From the NCBI RefSeq assembly GCF_029852145.1, contig NC_079975.1:26913364-26977363 (forward strand): a DNA stretch of 64,000 nucleotides, in the 5' to 3' direction. Under the pieces are notes generated by a model, which was not told the origin of the DNA, searched no databases, and was given only the letters and a program-made list of their open reading frames with translations. Source of the stretch: Microplitis mediator. Lineage: Eukaryota > Arthropoda > Insecta > Hymenoptera > Braconidae. Below, one piece after another: positions 29,464 through 41,922 of the stretch. Every line of letters begins with the position of its first letter. The stretch's first letter is position 1. Position numbers and translations under genes: made by a program.

Positions 29464-32400
29464 ATGATATCAAAATTAATTTTGTACGTATTGCTTCTCA
29501 TATTATATCAGTATTATATTTACTTCAATGTAATTTTATAAATTAAAAATCTTTCGTAGGTTTCTAGCTTTGAACGCAGCATTATATAAAAATGCATCTG
29601 GTGGTTACGGGGATTCAGTATTGAATCAGTGGCTGTTTAATGCAGAAGAAAATAATGAAAAAAAACCGGCTGTTTGTGAAACACCGGAATGCAAAATAAT
29701 TGGTTCGTTTTAGCATCTAGTAGATATTTATATTTTTAAAGCTATTTTAATTGGGATTCTGTTAATTGAACAGCCAAAGATTTTTCGGAGGGCATGAACA
29801 AATCCGTCGATCCCTGTGACGATTTTTATGAGTACGTTTGCGGCGGGTGGAATAATCCGGAGATTATTCCTTCTTGGGAAACTAGTTGGAGTGTTTTCCA
29901 GCAGTACCAGCTAATGGTGTTCACTCGAATTAAAGGTAATCAGTTAATGAATACATTTAAAAAAGTCTACGGTAGTACTGTCGGTTTTAGAATTACCGTT
30001 CAGAATTTAATGAAATTTGATGTATTAGTAGATCATGCTAAGAAAAAGATCTAATAAAATTTTTGAAAAGCTACAGAGAACCAGTAAAATTTGGATTTTT
30101 ATCCAATCATAGGTTTCATCAAATTTATTTTTTCTCTGTGTCAAATTTCAATAAATTCTGAACTGAGACTAAAATCTTAACAATTTTTAATGAATTTTCG
30201 GTACTTTAGAAATTTTGGAAACGAAGCCAGAGCCAGATGATATTTTGCCAGTGCGGCAGGCAAAAAAATGGTATCGTTCTTGTATGGATACAGGTAAGTA
30301 TTGGAGTAGCCTTAGTCAAAATTTTCCCTGAATGGATAGTTTGAAAATTTATTTATAGACACGCTTGAAAAACGAGGGTTGAAACCGATAGAATCAATTC
30401 TGATGCAAGTTGGAGGCTGGCCGATGATTATCGACGCCGAGGAATGGGACGAAAATGAACACTCCTGGGAACGAATTGAACATTATTACTTTGACATCAC
30501 TGGAAATTACACTTTTCACTCTATTGATCCGATGCCTGACGACTTTATTGAAGAAGCTAGGATGGTAAAAATTAAATGACCCTGGTTTGAATCCTGACTG
30601 AACTAATTCTTTGAAAATTTTCAGCGCAAATCAAAGTCGAGATTTTTGGTGGATACTGAATACGACGTGTACTTGGAAGACGAAGTCAAAGCTTATGCTA
30701 ATTTTATCAAAGGGGTCGTCAGCGCATTCATAAAACACAACAGCGCCAAAATTTCAAAAAAAACAATTCAAAAGGACATAAGAAATTTAATCAAATTTGA
30801 ACTAGCTCTGCGTAAAGTTAGTACAATTTTTATCACATTTTACTGTCACACATTCAAATAATCTTTTGCATAAATATTTTCAGCTCGATGACGAGTACGA
30901 CGAAATGAGCATTGGGGATTTTTTGGAGGAATACAATGAAGGTATCGAGGAATTGGATAGCGATGTAAAAAAAGTAATTAGTTTTATTTATATATTTTAT
31001 TAATAATTTCAATGAAAATTTTAAAAATCAAATTTCGAATTTGACAGATTAATTTCCAAGATATATTTAATGGAATTTTTGGATTGATTGATCACAAAAT
31101 TAATGAGAGTACGATGATTACTATCGCGACTCCAAGTTATTATGTTCAGTTAACTGAATTGCTCAACAAAACTCACAAAAGAACGATAGGTAATTTATTT
31201 ATCGCTTTACTGTTAGTTACTTTGACTATTAGTTATTAATTTTTTTAGTTAATTACATACACTGGAACTTTGTTAGGGATATGCTTCAATACACAACCAA
31301 AGAAATGAGAAGTTTAAAAAGTAAATTAGAAGATACTGTCTACGAAGCCAGTGAAAAAAAACCGCGGTAATTTGCTCGTTTAAATTTTGATCCTTAATTT
31401 AAGTCAATATTTACTGAAAATTTTTGTTTTTTAGCTGGCTCGAGTGTACTGAGGAAATGAAAATGATACGCGCGGCTGCTTATGCGTTTGTTGATAAATT
31501 TTACACCGCGGATATTGACAAATCTGTAAGAAAAAACACTATTTTGACCTTAAATTTATATACTTTTTCTAAAAATTTGAAATATGTTTAATAAAAACGA
31601 TAATAAGACGCCGGTTTGCTGCACGCGCCGAAGGCTTGCGCGGCAAACACGGCAGTTATGGGTTTCATTAATTTATAAGATGGGCAATAGATGAACTTTT
31701 TGAATTATCAGGTACATGAAATGACGGAAAACATCCGTAAGGAGCTTGAAGAACTTATAGAGAGAACGAGTTGGATGGACGAAGAATCAAAAAGACTATC
31801 CAAGAAGAAGCTGAATTCTATGAAAGTATTTATTGGGTTCCCAGATTGGTACAGAAACAGGACGGCTGTTACAAATTCTTACAAAGGGGTACTTGAAAAT
31901 CAATGAAATTAATAGTTTTCATACTCATTAATTGCAATAATTAATTACTTATATTCAAATTTAAGTTACTGATCGGGTCTCATCTTTTTGATAACGTATT
32001 AAGTTACAAAAAATACGAAAAAAAAAAAGAATATCAGAATGCGGTAGATCCTGATGCAGACTCTGCTGACCCTGAGTACGTAAGAAAAATTTAAATCAAT
32101 AAAAAAGATTTTTCTGACCTCCGGTGGCAACTTTCGGGCCGTTGCCCTGAACGAAGTTGCAATTTTCCGGCTCTGTCGAGCAGAAAAATAGGAAACGCAC
32201 CTTGGCCAGTAAAAAAAAGCCTCAGACCACATGTTTGTCAGCCTCGGCCAACAAATACATGTGATCTGAGACTTTTCTTATTTTACTGGCCTAGGTATGT
32301 AATGTACTATTAATGAAGATAAATTTTAATTTTTAGTACTGAAATCGATCCAATTATTGTGAATGCGTTTTATACTCCGGAGGAAAATATTGTAGGTAAG

Positions 32401-33419
32401 GAAAAAAAATCTATAAAAAATACTGAAAATTAAATGAGTTTTGTTAATTGATGATTATTTATAAAATAGAATTGCCGGCAGCTAATTTCCAGCCTCCGCT
32501 GTTCACATCCCAGTTGCCCAGGTAATAAAATTAACTAAAACAATGAAAAGTTGATTGAAAATTTAATTGATTATAATTTAAAAAAATGTCTATTTACAGA
32601 AATGTTAATTATGGAATGCAGGGAACGGGAATCGGGCATGAAATGGGACATGGATTTGACGACGACGGTAATTTTGAATTATTTCGATTAACATAAAATA
32701 ATTTATAAGGTTTGCATAATTATAACTCTGGTATATATCTGTAATTATCTATATATATGTAATTAATAATCAATTGTAGGAATTAAATTTGGAGAGAATG
32801 GAAGCGATACTGAAATATCGCATCAGATGCTGTCATTGTATTACAAACGGGCTGAATGTTTTCTCGACCAATACAATGATTTGGCTGGAGAGACAGAACC
32901 TTTTTATGAAGGATTATTGAGATATTTATTCAATTATAAGGGCAATAGCTTTGGCGGAAGAACGCGAGGTGAAAATATTGCTGATGTGACTGGAATTCAG
33001 TCGGTATTTGAAGCTTATCTCAAAACCTCCGAAAAAGAAGGTCCAGATAACAAACTTCCGGGTTTCGAAGATTTTACTGACAATCAAATGTTTTTCATTT
33101 CGTTTGCGTCTGTAAGTATACAGAAATAAATTTATCTTTTCGCAGGAGAGTAATGAGCGTTTATTTCCAGGCTTGGTGCGAGGTAGCGACACCAGAAAAA
33201 GCTGAAGAAAATTTCGAAGGTGATTCCCATAGTCCGGGTCGTTTAAGAGTTATTGGCTCGGTATCAAATACCGATGGTTTTGCCAAAGAGTTCAATTGTC
33301 CAAAAGGAAGTCCTATGAATCCAGAAAATAAATGCACGATTTGGTCAACTGAACCAAAGCGAACGTCAAACAGGAAATCTAAACTGCGTAAACGGAAGCA
33401 CTGGCCTCGCCAATGGTGA
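29464..33419 (+). CDS. NL7: secreted neprilysin-like M13 metallopeptidase, twin of NL6
   Basis: Seventeen coding exons with the same lengths as NL6: 29464-29483, 29560-29702, 29774-29935, 30210-30293, 30359-30564, 30625-30816, 30884-30973, 31048-31189, 31249-31366, 31435-31525, 31712-31888, 31966-32075, 32337-32395, 32470-32521, 32600-32667, 32780-33111 and 33171-33419. The product is 764 residues with a signal peptide, NAFY (521-524), HEMGH (562-566) and GENIAD intact. Differences from NL6 are few and cluster in the 3' end of exon 30359-30564 and in exon 30884-30973, where many change the amino acid. Intron 12 (32076-32336) is enlarged by a hairpin insertion. The tail ends HWPRQW as in NL6. 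Confidence 0.95.
31613..31652. repeat. GC-rich hairpin word in intron 10 of NL7
   Basis: GGTTTGCTGCACGCGCCGAA and GGCTTGCGCGGCAAACACGG form a stem through GTTTGC/GCAAAC. NL6 has only the right half (about 26771-26793) in the same intron. The motif matches the islands in intron 9 of NL2-NL5, which is a different intron. Confidence 0.6.
32204..32291. mobile_element. Hairpin MITE I in NL7
   Basis: GGCCAGTAAAA and TTTTACTGGCC bound inner arms CTCAGACCACATGT and ACATGTGATCTGAG. The matching intron of NL6 lacks it. A further GC-rich stretch (about 32112-32200) containing CCGTTGCC-type words arrived with or next to it. Confidence 0.7.
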
Positions 33420-33476
33420 AAATTCACTTCTATAACTATCTGTGTAAATTTTTGAATTCTGTACGATGTTTCCAGA

Positions 33477-33482
33477 AATAAA
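33477..33482 (+). terminator. Polyadenylation signal of NL7
   Basis: AATAAA 58 bases after the NL7 stop. Confidence 0.6.
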
Positions 33483-33868
33483 ATATATGACTATCATTAA
33501 ATATTTGATGTTTTCTTTAAATTTCCTAGACATTCGTCTCTACTCATGTTCCTTCTATAGAAGTAATTAAGTTATTAATTAAGGAAGTAACTACGGAAAG
33601 AGTTCAAATTTAGTTATGAATTTTGTTCGGTATTCAATAAATTATTAAAAGCATTGAAAACTTTTGGAAAAGATAATCTCGCGAGGAATTATAAATAGAC
33701 ATGCATTTAAAAATAATTAAACGATGATAGTATTAATAGTAATAATAATATGATGATAAATACTAATAATAATGTAATATGTAGTTCAAAACACGGATAT
33801 CCGTCTGCTTGTGCGGGATAATTCAAGCTGATAGACAATATTAAATTCCTATTTAGATAAATACGAAC
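33483..33868. other. Spacer NL7-NL8 with NL8 upstream module
   Basis: AT-rich, no gene. From about 33793 it holds GGATATCCGTCTGCTTGTGC and the sequence leading to the NL8 TATA box. This module is duplicated at 37904-37993. Confidence 0.55.
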
Positions 33869-33876
33869 TATAAATA
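33869..33876 (+). promoter_or_regulatory. TATA box of NL8
   Basis: TATAAATA lies 70 bases before the NL8 start codon and is followed by CAACGGTG. Confidence 0.65.
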
Positions 33877-33938
33877 CAACGGTGCAGAAACAGACTCGTG
33901 TAAATCGTGAGGATTTTTGAATTTATTATTTACTGAAC

Positions 33939-36900
33939 ATGATTTCATTAAAATTCGCATTTATTCCGTTTATAATACTGCTCAATAAAGCAGTGGCGGT
34001 TGAATTGGATAAACTAAATCGGCTTTTTAATAATGAAACCGATGGTAGTGTGGATAAAATCGAAGTTTGCCGAACTGATGATTGCCAACAAATAGGTAAA
34101 TATTTTATTTACAATCATTATTTATCAGCTTCTGATTATTGATCGGTAATTTTTGTAGCCGACGAATTGCTGAGGAGTTTAAATAAATCTGCTGACCCGT
34201 GTGATGATTTTTATGAATACACTTGCGGTGGCTGGAGTGCGGAAGACAATATTCCAGCTTATTTACCTTCTTGGAGCCGCATACAATTATTCCAGACTGT
34301 TGTTTTTCAAAGAATCAAAGGTTTTTAATTAATAACGTTATTATATTGACATTTTTTTCACAATATCGTGAATCTGGCGAGACTGGGTTCAACCCCGGTC
34401 TGAGTTTTTGTCTAAATTTTTTTAAATCTCGTTTTTATTGATAGGAATAATAGAAACTGAAGTGGATTCGAATGATATTTTACCAATAAGGCAAGCCAAG
34501 AAATGGTATCACTCGTGTATGGATTTAGGTAAGAAAAATTCATTTTTCAGAGGCGCCTTTTTAAAATCAAATAATTTAACAGAAAGTATCAATAAATATG
34601 GACTGAGATCATTGGAGTCGATTTTAATGCATGGGGGTGGCTGGCCAATGGTTATGGACCCCGACGAATGGGATCCTGTAGAAAACACATGGCAGAGAGT
34701 TGAACAATATTTTTTCCAAATCAGAGGTTCCTATGTCTTCTATGACTTGAACCCACCCGGCTTTGGTCAGAATACAGATGACGTTCTACTGGTATTCTGT
34801 TACATCTATTGACCAATCTTTCGATTGATAGTTAAATTAATGCCAGCCAATGCATTTTTCAGATTAAACCAGCCAATGGTCCACAGGTTCGCCATTCCGA
34901 ATTCTCATTTAGAGATTTTCACAACAATAAATATGAAGGCTACATCGATTTTGTGGCCCAAATAGCCAAGATGTTTATCAAACATACCCAAGCCAATATA
35001 TCCGACGAAACGATTAGAAAAGACGCCGAGGAGTTGGTTGAATTTGAGAAAGCTCTGAATTCTGTAATTGATTTTTTTTGTTTTTGATTCCAAAGATTTT
35101 CGATTTTTTTTACATGGATTTTTATAGATCTCTGTACACAAAATGATGACCCTGCAACGAAATCTTCCACTTGACGAACTTGTTACGTACTCTGTATCAA
35201 ACGATAAGCAAATGGAGTCAGAAAACGGTGAAGCAACAGTAAATTTTAAAAAATTAGTTGAAAACGTTTTAGGTTTGATTGGTAAGGACTATGACGGCTC
35301 AATGAATGTCATCGTTAGAAACAGAGTTTATTTAGAAGAATTGCCCTCACTGTTGCAAAAAACACCCCCGCGAACAATCGGTAAGTGACTAATTTTTTTC
35401 CATTGTGTTTTTTTGCGTACCTGAAGATCGGAACGTTTTTCGCGGAACGAAAATAAGAAACAAGAAATGAAAAGTAAAAAATCTAATCGATCTAGATTTT
35501 GGAAATGTTTCGCACGTCACCCAAAAATGACAGGCCGGCCCAACTACCCCTAAATTCGCCTTTAGACACAAATTTCGTGAATTATTTTCATTTTCGTTGC
35601 GAGAAAAACGTCCCGATCTTCAGGTACATGTTTTTTTGCTAAACTAATTTTTTTTCTTACAGTTAATTATATTCACTGGCATTTTGTGTGTAATATGATG
35701 ATATACGTCAGTGAAGAAATAAGGAATTTGATATTCCGTTTAGAAGATCAACAACTCGGTATAATCGAACGGAAACCACGGTACAAAAAAATTATAAATA
35801 TACACAGAAAAAAAAGTTTCTCGCCCCAAGATAATATTCGTTTTCAATTAATAGTTCAATTATTTTTTCAGCTGGCTCGAATGCATACAAGAACTAAAAC
35901 TGAGTGACGCAGCGGCGTATGCATTCACTCAAAAATATTTTTCGGATGACAGTGAAAAAAAAGTAAATTTTCTATACTGCCAATAATTAATCGATAATTT
36001 TAATGAATAAAAAAATTTAAGGTACGAAGTATGACGGACGAAATACGTGATAGTATGGAAAAAATGATAGACAAGACAAATTTGCTGGACAATGAGAACA
36101 AAGAAGAGATGAAAGCGAAGTTGAAAAAGTTGAAAATTTTCGTGGGATTTCCACAGTGGTATAAAAATCGGACGCACGTTATAAATTTATTCAGAGGCGT
36201 ACGTTTCAGTTAATTTTTGAATAATTATTGGTAATATTTTAATGGATTTATTTAACAATTTAATGCAGCTCAATATCGGGGATTATTACCTGGACAATGT
36301 ACTCAGCTACCGAAAATTTTCATTAAAAGTGGGATTAATGAACATGTTCAGTTCCGAAAACAAATACGATGGGTAATAAAATACAACATTCTTTCATGTT
36401 GTAAATAATTTGTGTTTAAATAACTATACTAGCTATATAATATAATATTTACAAAATTCCAGATGGGATTTGGATCCAATTACCATCAATGCGCGCTACC
36501 AAAATAATATGATAAGTCGGTTTATATGAACGATAACAATTATTTTCAACAATAATGATTTTAAATTAATTAATGTGTAATTACAGATTTACCAGTCGCT
36601 AATATGCAGCCTCCGCTTTTTACTCTCAACGTTCCTCAGTAATTAAAAATAGTTTATTTATTATTAATTAATATTATTATTTTTATCTGAATTAAAAATA
36701 ATAAATTTTTTCAGGTCAGTGAATTACGGAATATCTGGAGTCATTATCGGCCATGAAATAAGCCACGGTTTTGATAATAACGGTCAATAATTGATAATTA
36801 ATATTTTTTCAATTATCGAATTATATTTTTAGTAAAAAATTAATTCCACAGGACTTTTGTACGATCAGAATCACGTGGAGAGAGAACTGTCAGAAGCGAC

Positions 36901-37619
36901 ATCGGAAATGGTCAATAATCGGAAGGAATGTTTCATTAATCAGTTTAATGAATTTTTCCGAAAAACAATTGGAAATATATCCGGGGATGAGGTTGTACTC
37001 AAACTATCGATAATCATTTGCTAGAATAAATATATAAATCATTTTTTTAAACTTCTTTTAGTCACCAGGAGCTATGACAGTAAGCGAAAATATCGCAGAT
37101 GCGTCGGGACTGGAGTCCACTTACTCTGGTTATAAGAATTACATGAAAAAAAATACCGACACAAAATTACCGGGTTTCGAAGAATTTACTGATGAGCAGA
37201 TGTTCTTTATTTCTTATGGAAATGTAAGCTTATTAATTAAATAAAATAAAAAAGACAACATTTGGATGATCATTTTTACCGGGACCGGGATTCGAACTCG
37301 GTTCCATCAGCTTACTAATCAGTTTGTCATAAATTTATCGATATTTCATTGCTTTATTGTTTGATTTTTGTTACAGGTATGGTGTGAAGCTTTGCGACCA
37401 CAGTATGAAAAAATGTTTGCCCAAGAAGCGACCCACAGTCTCGGGCGTATAAGATTACTGGGAAGTATTTCAAATACTGAGGGATTTGCGCGCGCATTCA
37501 ATTGCCCTAAAGGCAGTCCCATGAATCCTGAGAACAAATGTGACTTCTGGGAGGGACCGGGCCCTAAAACTGTTTCTAAAAGAAAAAAACGCGAGTATCC
37601 ATGGGCTATTAAGTGGTAA
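33939..37619 (+). CDS. NL8: secreted neprilysin-like M13 metallopeptidase
   Basis: Sixteen coding exons: 33939-34095, 34159-34320, 34445-34528, 34583-34791, 34863-35063, 35128-35380, 35663-35780, 35872-35962, 36022-36198, 36269-36372, 36463-36515, 36587-36638, 36715-36782, 36852-36991, 37062-37223 and 37377-37619. They sum to 2274 nt, or 757 residues. The N-terminus MISLKFAFIPFIILL is a signal peptide, here uninterrupted by the intron that splits it in the other genes. Exons 7 and 8 of its relatives are also fused. NARY (528-531), HEISH (567-571), SENIAD with Glu 632, and the HS..R segment are intact. A basic tail follows CDFW and ends YPWAIKW. Its divergence from NL1-NL7 makes it an older member. 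Intron contents include a family F MITE and a tRNA-like T-arm word near 34385. Confidence 0.94.
35415..35629. mobile_element. MITE family F, copy 3, in an NL8 intron
   Basis: Ends GTACCTGAAGATCGGAACGT and CGTCCCGATCTTCAGGTACAT. The direct repeat GTTTTTTT (extendable to GTTTTTTTGC) lies at 35407-35414 and 35630-35637. Confidence 0.85.
37278..37325 (-). repeat. tRNA-like T-arm word in the last NL8 intron
   Basis: Read on the minus strand it contains GTTCGAATCCCGGTCCCGG, a match to the tRNA internal B box. No complete cloverleaf is evident. Similar plus-strand words lie near 34385, 37815, 38140 and 46348, suggesting decayed tRNA-derived SINE copies. Confidence 0.4.
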
Positions 37620-37689
37620 ATAGCATAATAATCAACACAATGTATTAATTATCGATTGCTGGTAATCGAATATGTAAAAAAAATTTAAT

Positions 37690-37695
37690 AATAAA
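37690..37695 (+). terminator. Polyadenylation signal of NL8
   Basis: AATAAA 70 bases after the NL8 stop. Confidence 0.55.
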
Positions 37696-37903
37696 TGCGA
37701 TTTATTGAAATATTTACTGTCTTGTAATTCAAACCACGTTTTCATAAACAATGAGAAAGAACTAGTGTTTTAATGAAATAGCGAACAATAAATTTCGCGG
37801 TGATGAAGACCGCGGATCGAATCCCTCTGAGGGTTAAATAATTATTTATTTGATGATTGTATAAATACTGAAAATTTTAATATTACTGGTAAATAAATCA
37901 ACA

Positions 37904-37993
37904 GATATCCGTCCGCTTGTGCAAGGTAACAAGCTTATAGAAAATATTAAATTGTTATTTAAATAAACGCGGACTATAAATACAACGGTGGTG
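37904..37993 (+). promoter_or_regulatory. Orphan duplicate of the NL8 promoter
   Basis: This stretch matches 33796-33885: GATATCCGTCCGCTTGTGC, then the spacer with AATATTAAATT, then ACTATAAATACAACGGTG including a TATA box at 37975-37982. No NL8-type first exon follows. NL9 has its own TATA box 350 bases further on. It may be a relic of a lost gene, or an extra upstream promoter or enhancer. Confidence 0.75.
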
Positions 37994-38332
37994 AAGCTGT
38001 TAAATATTAAATGTTAAATAATGAACGCAATCCATCATAATAATTATTTTGTTTTAATTTAATCCTCATTATTTATAAGACTTTACAAAAATAAATTTTT
38101 TGAACCGAGCCACAAATGCCGGGCATATTCTCAAAGAACGCGGATCGAACCCCGTTCGGAGTAAAAGCTTTTAAAAATTTTTTTTTTTGTTTAAAAATGA
38201 ACGATTAAAAATGAATTAATTGAAAAAAAGTGATAATTTATATCTGTAATAAAAAATCCTTGAATTAAACGGGTGATTTTTCTGAAGGATGTATGCGAAG
38301 ATATGAAATGGATAAAAATTTATATATCTTGT

Positions 38333-38340
38333 TATAAATA
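38333..38340 (+). promoter_or_regulatory. TATA box of NL9
   Basis: TATAAATA, 71 bases before the proposed NL9 start codon. Confidence 0.6.
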
Positions 38341-38410
38341 GACGAGTTTACTCTACTCTGTGTTATACTTTTTCTTCATTCGTCCTCATTGATATTAAAT
38401 TGAGCTGACG

Positions 38411-41400
38411 ATGATTATTTACAAAATAGGGTTCGTTATATATTTTGATAACAAGTAAAAAATAATTTATCTTTATAATTTAATTGCAGATTATTTTTGT
38501 TGGTAAGTAACTCGATTGGATTTTCTCGAAAAATAAAATCACTCGAGCTCGATGACTCTATTTCAAATCCAATGGGATGGATATTTGATATCGAAGAAAA
38601 TAACGTTCAAGAAAATGAAAACGAGCTGAGGGAAACTGAGACAGTTTGCCGTACAAAAGAATGCCGAGTAATTGGTATGTTTTTTCATTCATTTTTTATT
38701 ATAACCATGAAAAAATATATATATATAATATTCAATATATTTATAGCTAACGAGTTTTTGAGCAGCATGAACAAGGCAGCGAATCCTTGTGATGATTTTT
38801 ATGAATTCACCTGCGGTGGCTGGAGTGTTAGTGACATCCCAGCCTATTTACCATTTTGGGCCCGACACGTTATGTTTCAAGAAGTTGTTTGGAAACGATT
38901 GAAGGGAATTTTGGAAATGGATCAACAGCCAGATGACATTTTGCCAGTCAAGCAGGCTAAGAAGTGGTTCAAAATTTGCATGGATTCAGGTAAAAATATA
39001 TAAGAAAAAAACTTTACAGGAAGTAAATGAAATATTTTGCGCAGAGGGTCTTAATAGTCGCGGTATAAGAACATTGGAATCGATACTGATGCGCGTGGGA
39101 GGCTGGCCAATTACAATGGACCCTGAGGAGTGGGACGCGGACTCTTATAATTGGGAAAAAATAGATAATTATTATTTTCAATTAACATCTTCTCATATTT
39201 TTTACAAGTACCAAATATCTTCGTTTACCCGAGCTCCAAAAGAAGACATTGGAGTAAGCGAATCATGACATCGCATAAATTTTTTTTTGCTAAAGCAGAT
39301 GCTCATCTCGCCCCATCGGTAATTTAATTATTTGTTAAAGATTTCACCGGGTGATTTGCCTCTAGCAGATAAATTATCATCACAATATCGTAATTACACA
39401 GGAAATGATTACAATGCGTACAAAGAATTTGTCTATAAAGTTGTTGAAATTTTTTATAAACACAATAAAGGTCAAAGTCCCGGTGATGTCATTCAACAAG
39501 ACGTTATTGACTTGGTTGAATTCGAAAAAAAATTATACATGGTAATTATCTTATTATTGATTTTGAATCAGCCGCGTTTTTGATGATTCATTTTTTCAGA
39601 TTCAAGACCAAGATCCAGAATTTGAGATGAGCGTAATTAGTGAGTTCATTGAAAATTATGAAAAACAATTGAAACAATCGAACGACGATGATTTTAAAAT
39701 CGATTTCAAGAAATCGATGAGCGACTTAGTTGACTTGATAGGTTACAAATACAATGATAGCACAGAAATAAGCGTCCAAGATAAAAATTACTTCGTAAAA
39801 TTATCAAAACTTTTGAAAAAGACACCGAAAAAAGTCATAAGTAAGCGCGTTAATTAAATAATATTTTTAATTCATCATTAATTATTTATTTTATTAGTTA
39901 ATTACATGCATTGGCATTTCGTGAGCAATACGATCGAACACACGACTGACGAAATGAGAAATTTAATTTTCGAACTCATGGAAAAAGAGTACGGAGTCAC
40001 TGAAAGAAGTCCGAGGTAATTTATTTCCATACATGGAAAAAAATTCAATTTCATTGATTAATTAATTAATTATAAATATGAAGTACAGGTGGATAGAGTG
40101 CGTGCGGTTAACAAAAATGAACGATGCGTTATCTTACGCATTTATGAAAAAATATTTTCCCGCTGAAACGGAAAACAAGGTCAGTAAACGAATCAGTCGG
40201 AAATACATTAATTAATCATTTTAAATTAATTGAATAATTAAATCAGGTAAGAGAGATGATTAATAACCTAGTCGACAGTATCGCGACAATGATTGATAAT
40301 TCAAATTTTGGGGAGGCCGATTTGAAGAAAACGCTGATAAAAAAATTAAAAAATACGAAATTCGCTATTGGGTTTCCCGATTGGTACAAAAACAAGACCG
40401 CTGTTGTTTCTGCATTCCGTGGGGTATTTATTGGATGTAAATAATTAATTAATGATAATTGCTAATTAATTAATTTATCAATTTCTCTCCCAGTTGACGA
40501 TTGGTTCGGATTTGCTCGACGATCATTTGAGTTACGACAGATTTGTGGTCAAATCGAATTTGCGTAAATTATTAACGGGATCGCCGCAAGAAAGGTTCGC
40601 TACAATTTTTGATAATTTTCGATAATTAATAAGTCAGTTAATTAATTTCTTTGAATAGCTGGTTTAGTAAAGAAGATCCATTGACGGTCGACGCGAGATA
40701 CACTACCGGTCAAGTCAGTAAGTTTTTATATTGCAATTAATAATTAAAATTCAGTGTGTCGGCCAATGGTGGGGGCCGGCCAATCACAGAGCTCGGGCTG
40801 TGAGAGCTTCAGTATAATTACAATTTGATCAAGTAATTGAATATTTTAAATTGATTAATAAATAATTTGCTTACAGTAATACCTGCTGCGCTGTTCCAGC
40901 CTCCGTTTTTTTCTCCAAATATACCTGAGTACTTTAATTTAATAATACAAATAATTGAAATTATCATTAATCAAAGTAATTAAAATATCATAAATTCATA
41001 AATAATTAAATTTATAGATATTTAAATTATGCGATGGTGGGATCAAGTCTTGGCCATGAAATGGGACACGGCTACGACATAACGGGTGAGCATTAATTTT
41101 ATAAATAATTATGAACATTAAAACTGGCGTTTTTTTATTTTTTCAGACATTTTGTTTGATGAAAATGTTGAAAGAATATCATTTTCTGAAGAAACGCAAG
41201 CCACATTAACAGATCGCATTGAATGTTTTATCCAGCAATACAATAAATTGTTAAATGCATCCGACGAAACAGAGGGAGAGGTAAATTTAATTTATTTTTT
41301 CCTTGACTATTGTTATCGTTAGTTTTTAACAAATAATTTCACGTGAATAGGAACCGAGTTCTGGTTTCAAAACCCTATCAGAAAATTTGTCAGACGCAAT

Positions 41401-41831
41401 GGGAGTTCATTCAATGTACGACGCTTACAAAATGGCGGTATCTAAAAACCCGAGAGCTGATGTAAAACTGCCTGGCTTCGAAGAATTTACTGACGACCAA
41501 ATACTGTTCATTTCTTACGGAAATGTAATCAACTATTTTGAATAATGATGATGATAATAATATTTAATTATTGCATGAAAAGTTTTTTATATTTCAGATA
41601 TGGTGTGAAGTAGTAAACGAACAATTTGCTAAAAGTCGAGCTAAAAAAGACTCTCACAGCTCAGGTCGTATAAGATTACTGGGTTCGCTAATGAACAGCG
41701 AGGAATTTTCCCGAGCGTTCAATTGTCCCAAGGGAAGCCCGATGAATCCCGAGAAGAAATGTAACATGTGGGGGGCTGAAGTTAAAGCCGAAAGCCGACG
41801 TCGCTTCAAGAAACGTCACCCCGGATCGTAA
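38411..41831 (+). CDS. NL9: divergent secreted neprilysin-like protein
   Basis: Sixteen coding exons: 38411-38430, 38490-38674, 38747-38989, 39045-39253, 39341-39541, 39600-39840, 39898-40015, 40089-40179, 40247-40423, 40494-40594, 40659-40717, 40877-40928, 41018-41085, 41147-41280, 41351-41524 and 41598-41831. They total 2307 nt, or 768 residues. The start MIIYKIGLFLLV is a signal peptide. Exons 3/4 and 7/8 are fused. HEMGH (579-583) and Glu 644 in SENLSD are present, but NAxY is DARY (540-543), an Asn-to-Asp change in the substrate contact. After CNMW a basic tail ends RHPGS without the closing tryptophan found in its relatives. It is the last array gene. It may still be an active zinc peptidase with changed specificity. 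Confidence 0.92.
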
Positions 41832-41916
41832 ACTAATTTAACGCTAAAACTAACTTTGTTATTAATTACTAAAACGTACTCTATATGCTGAGCATTACTC
41901 TGTAGGCTTAACAGAC

Positions 41917-41922
41917 AATAAA
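41917..41922 (+). terminator. Polyadenylation signal of NL9
   Basis: AATAAA 85 bases after the NL9 stop; end of the array. Confidence 0.6.

Noticed and set aside
39020..39044. Earlier acceptor TTTACAG for NL9 exon 5
   Set aside because: It would read into an in-frame TGA. The CAG ending at 39044 aligns with all other copies.
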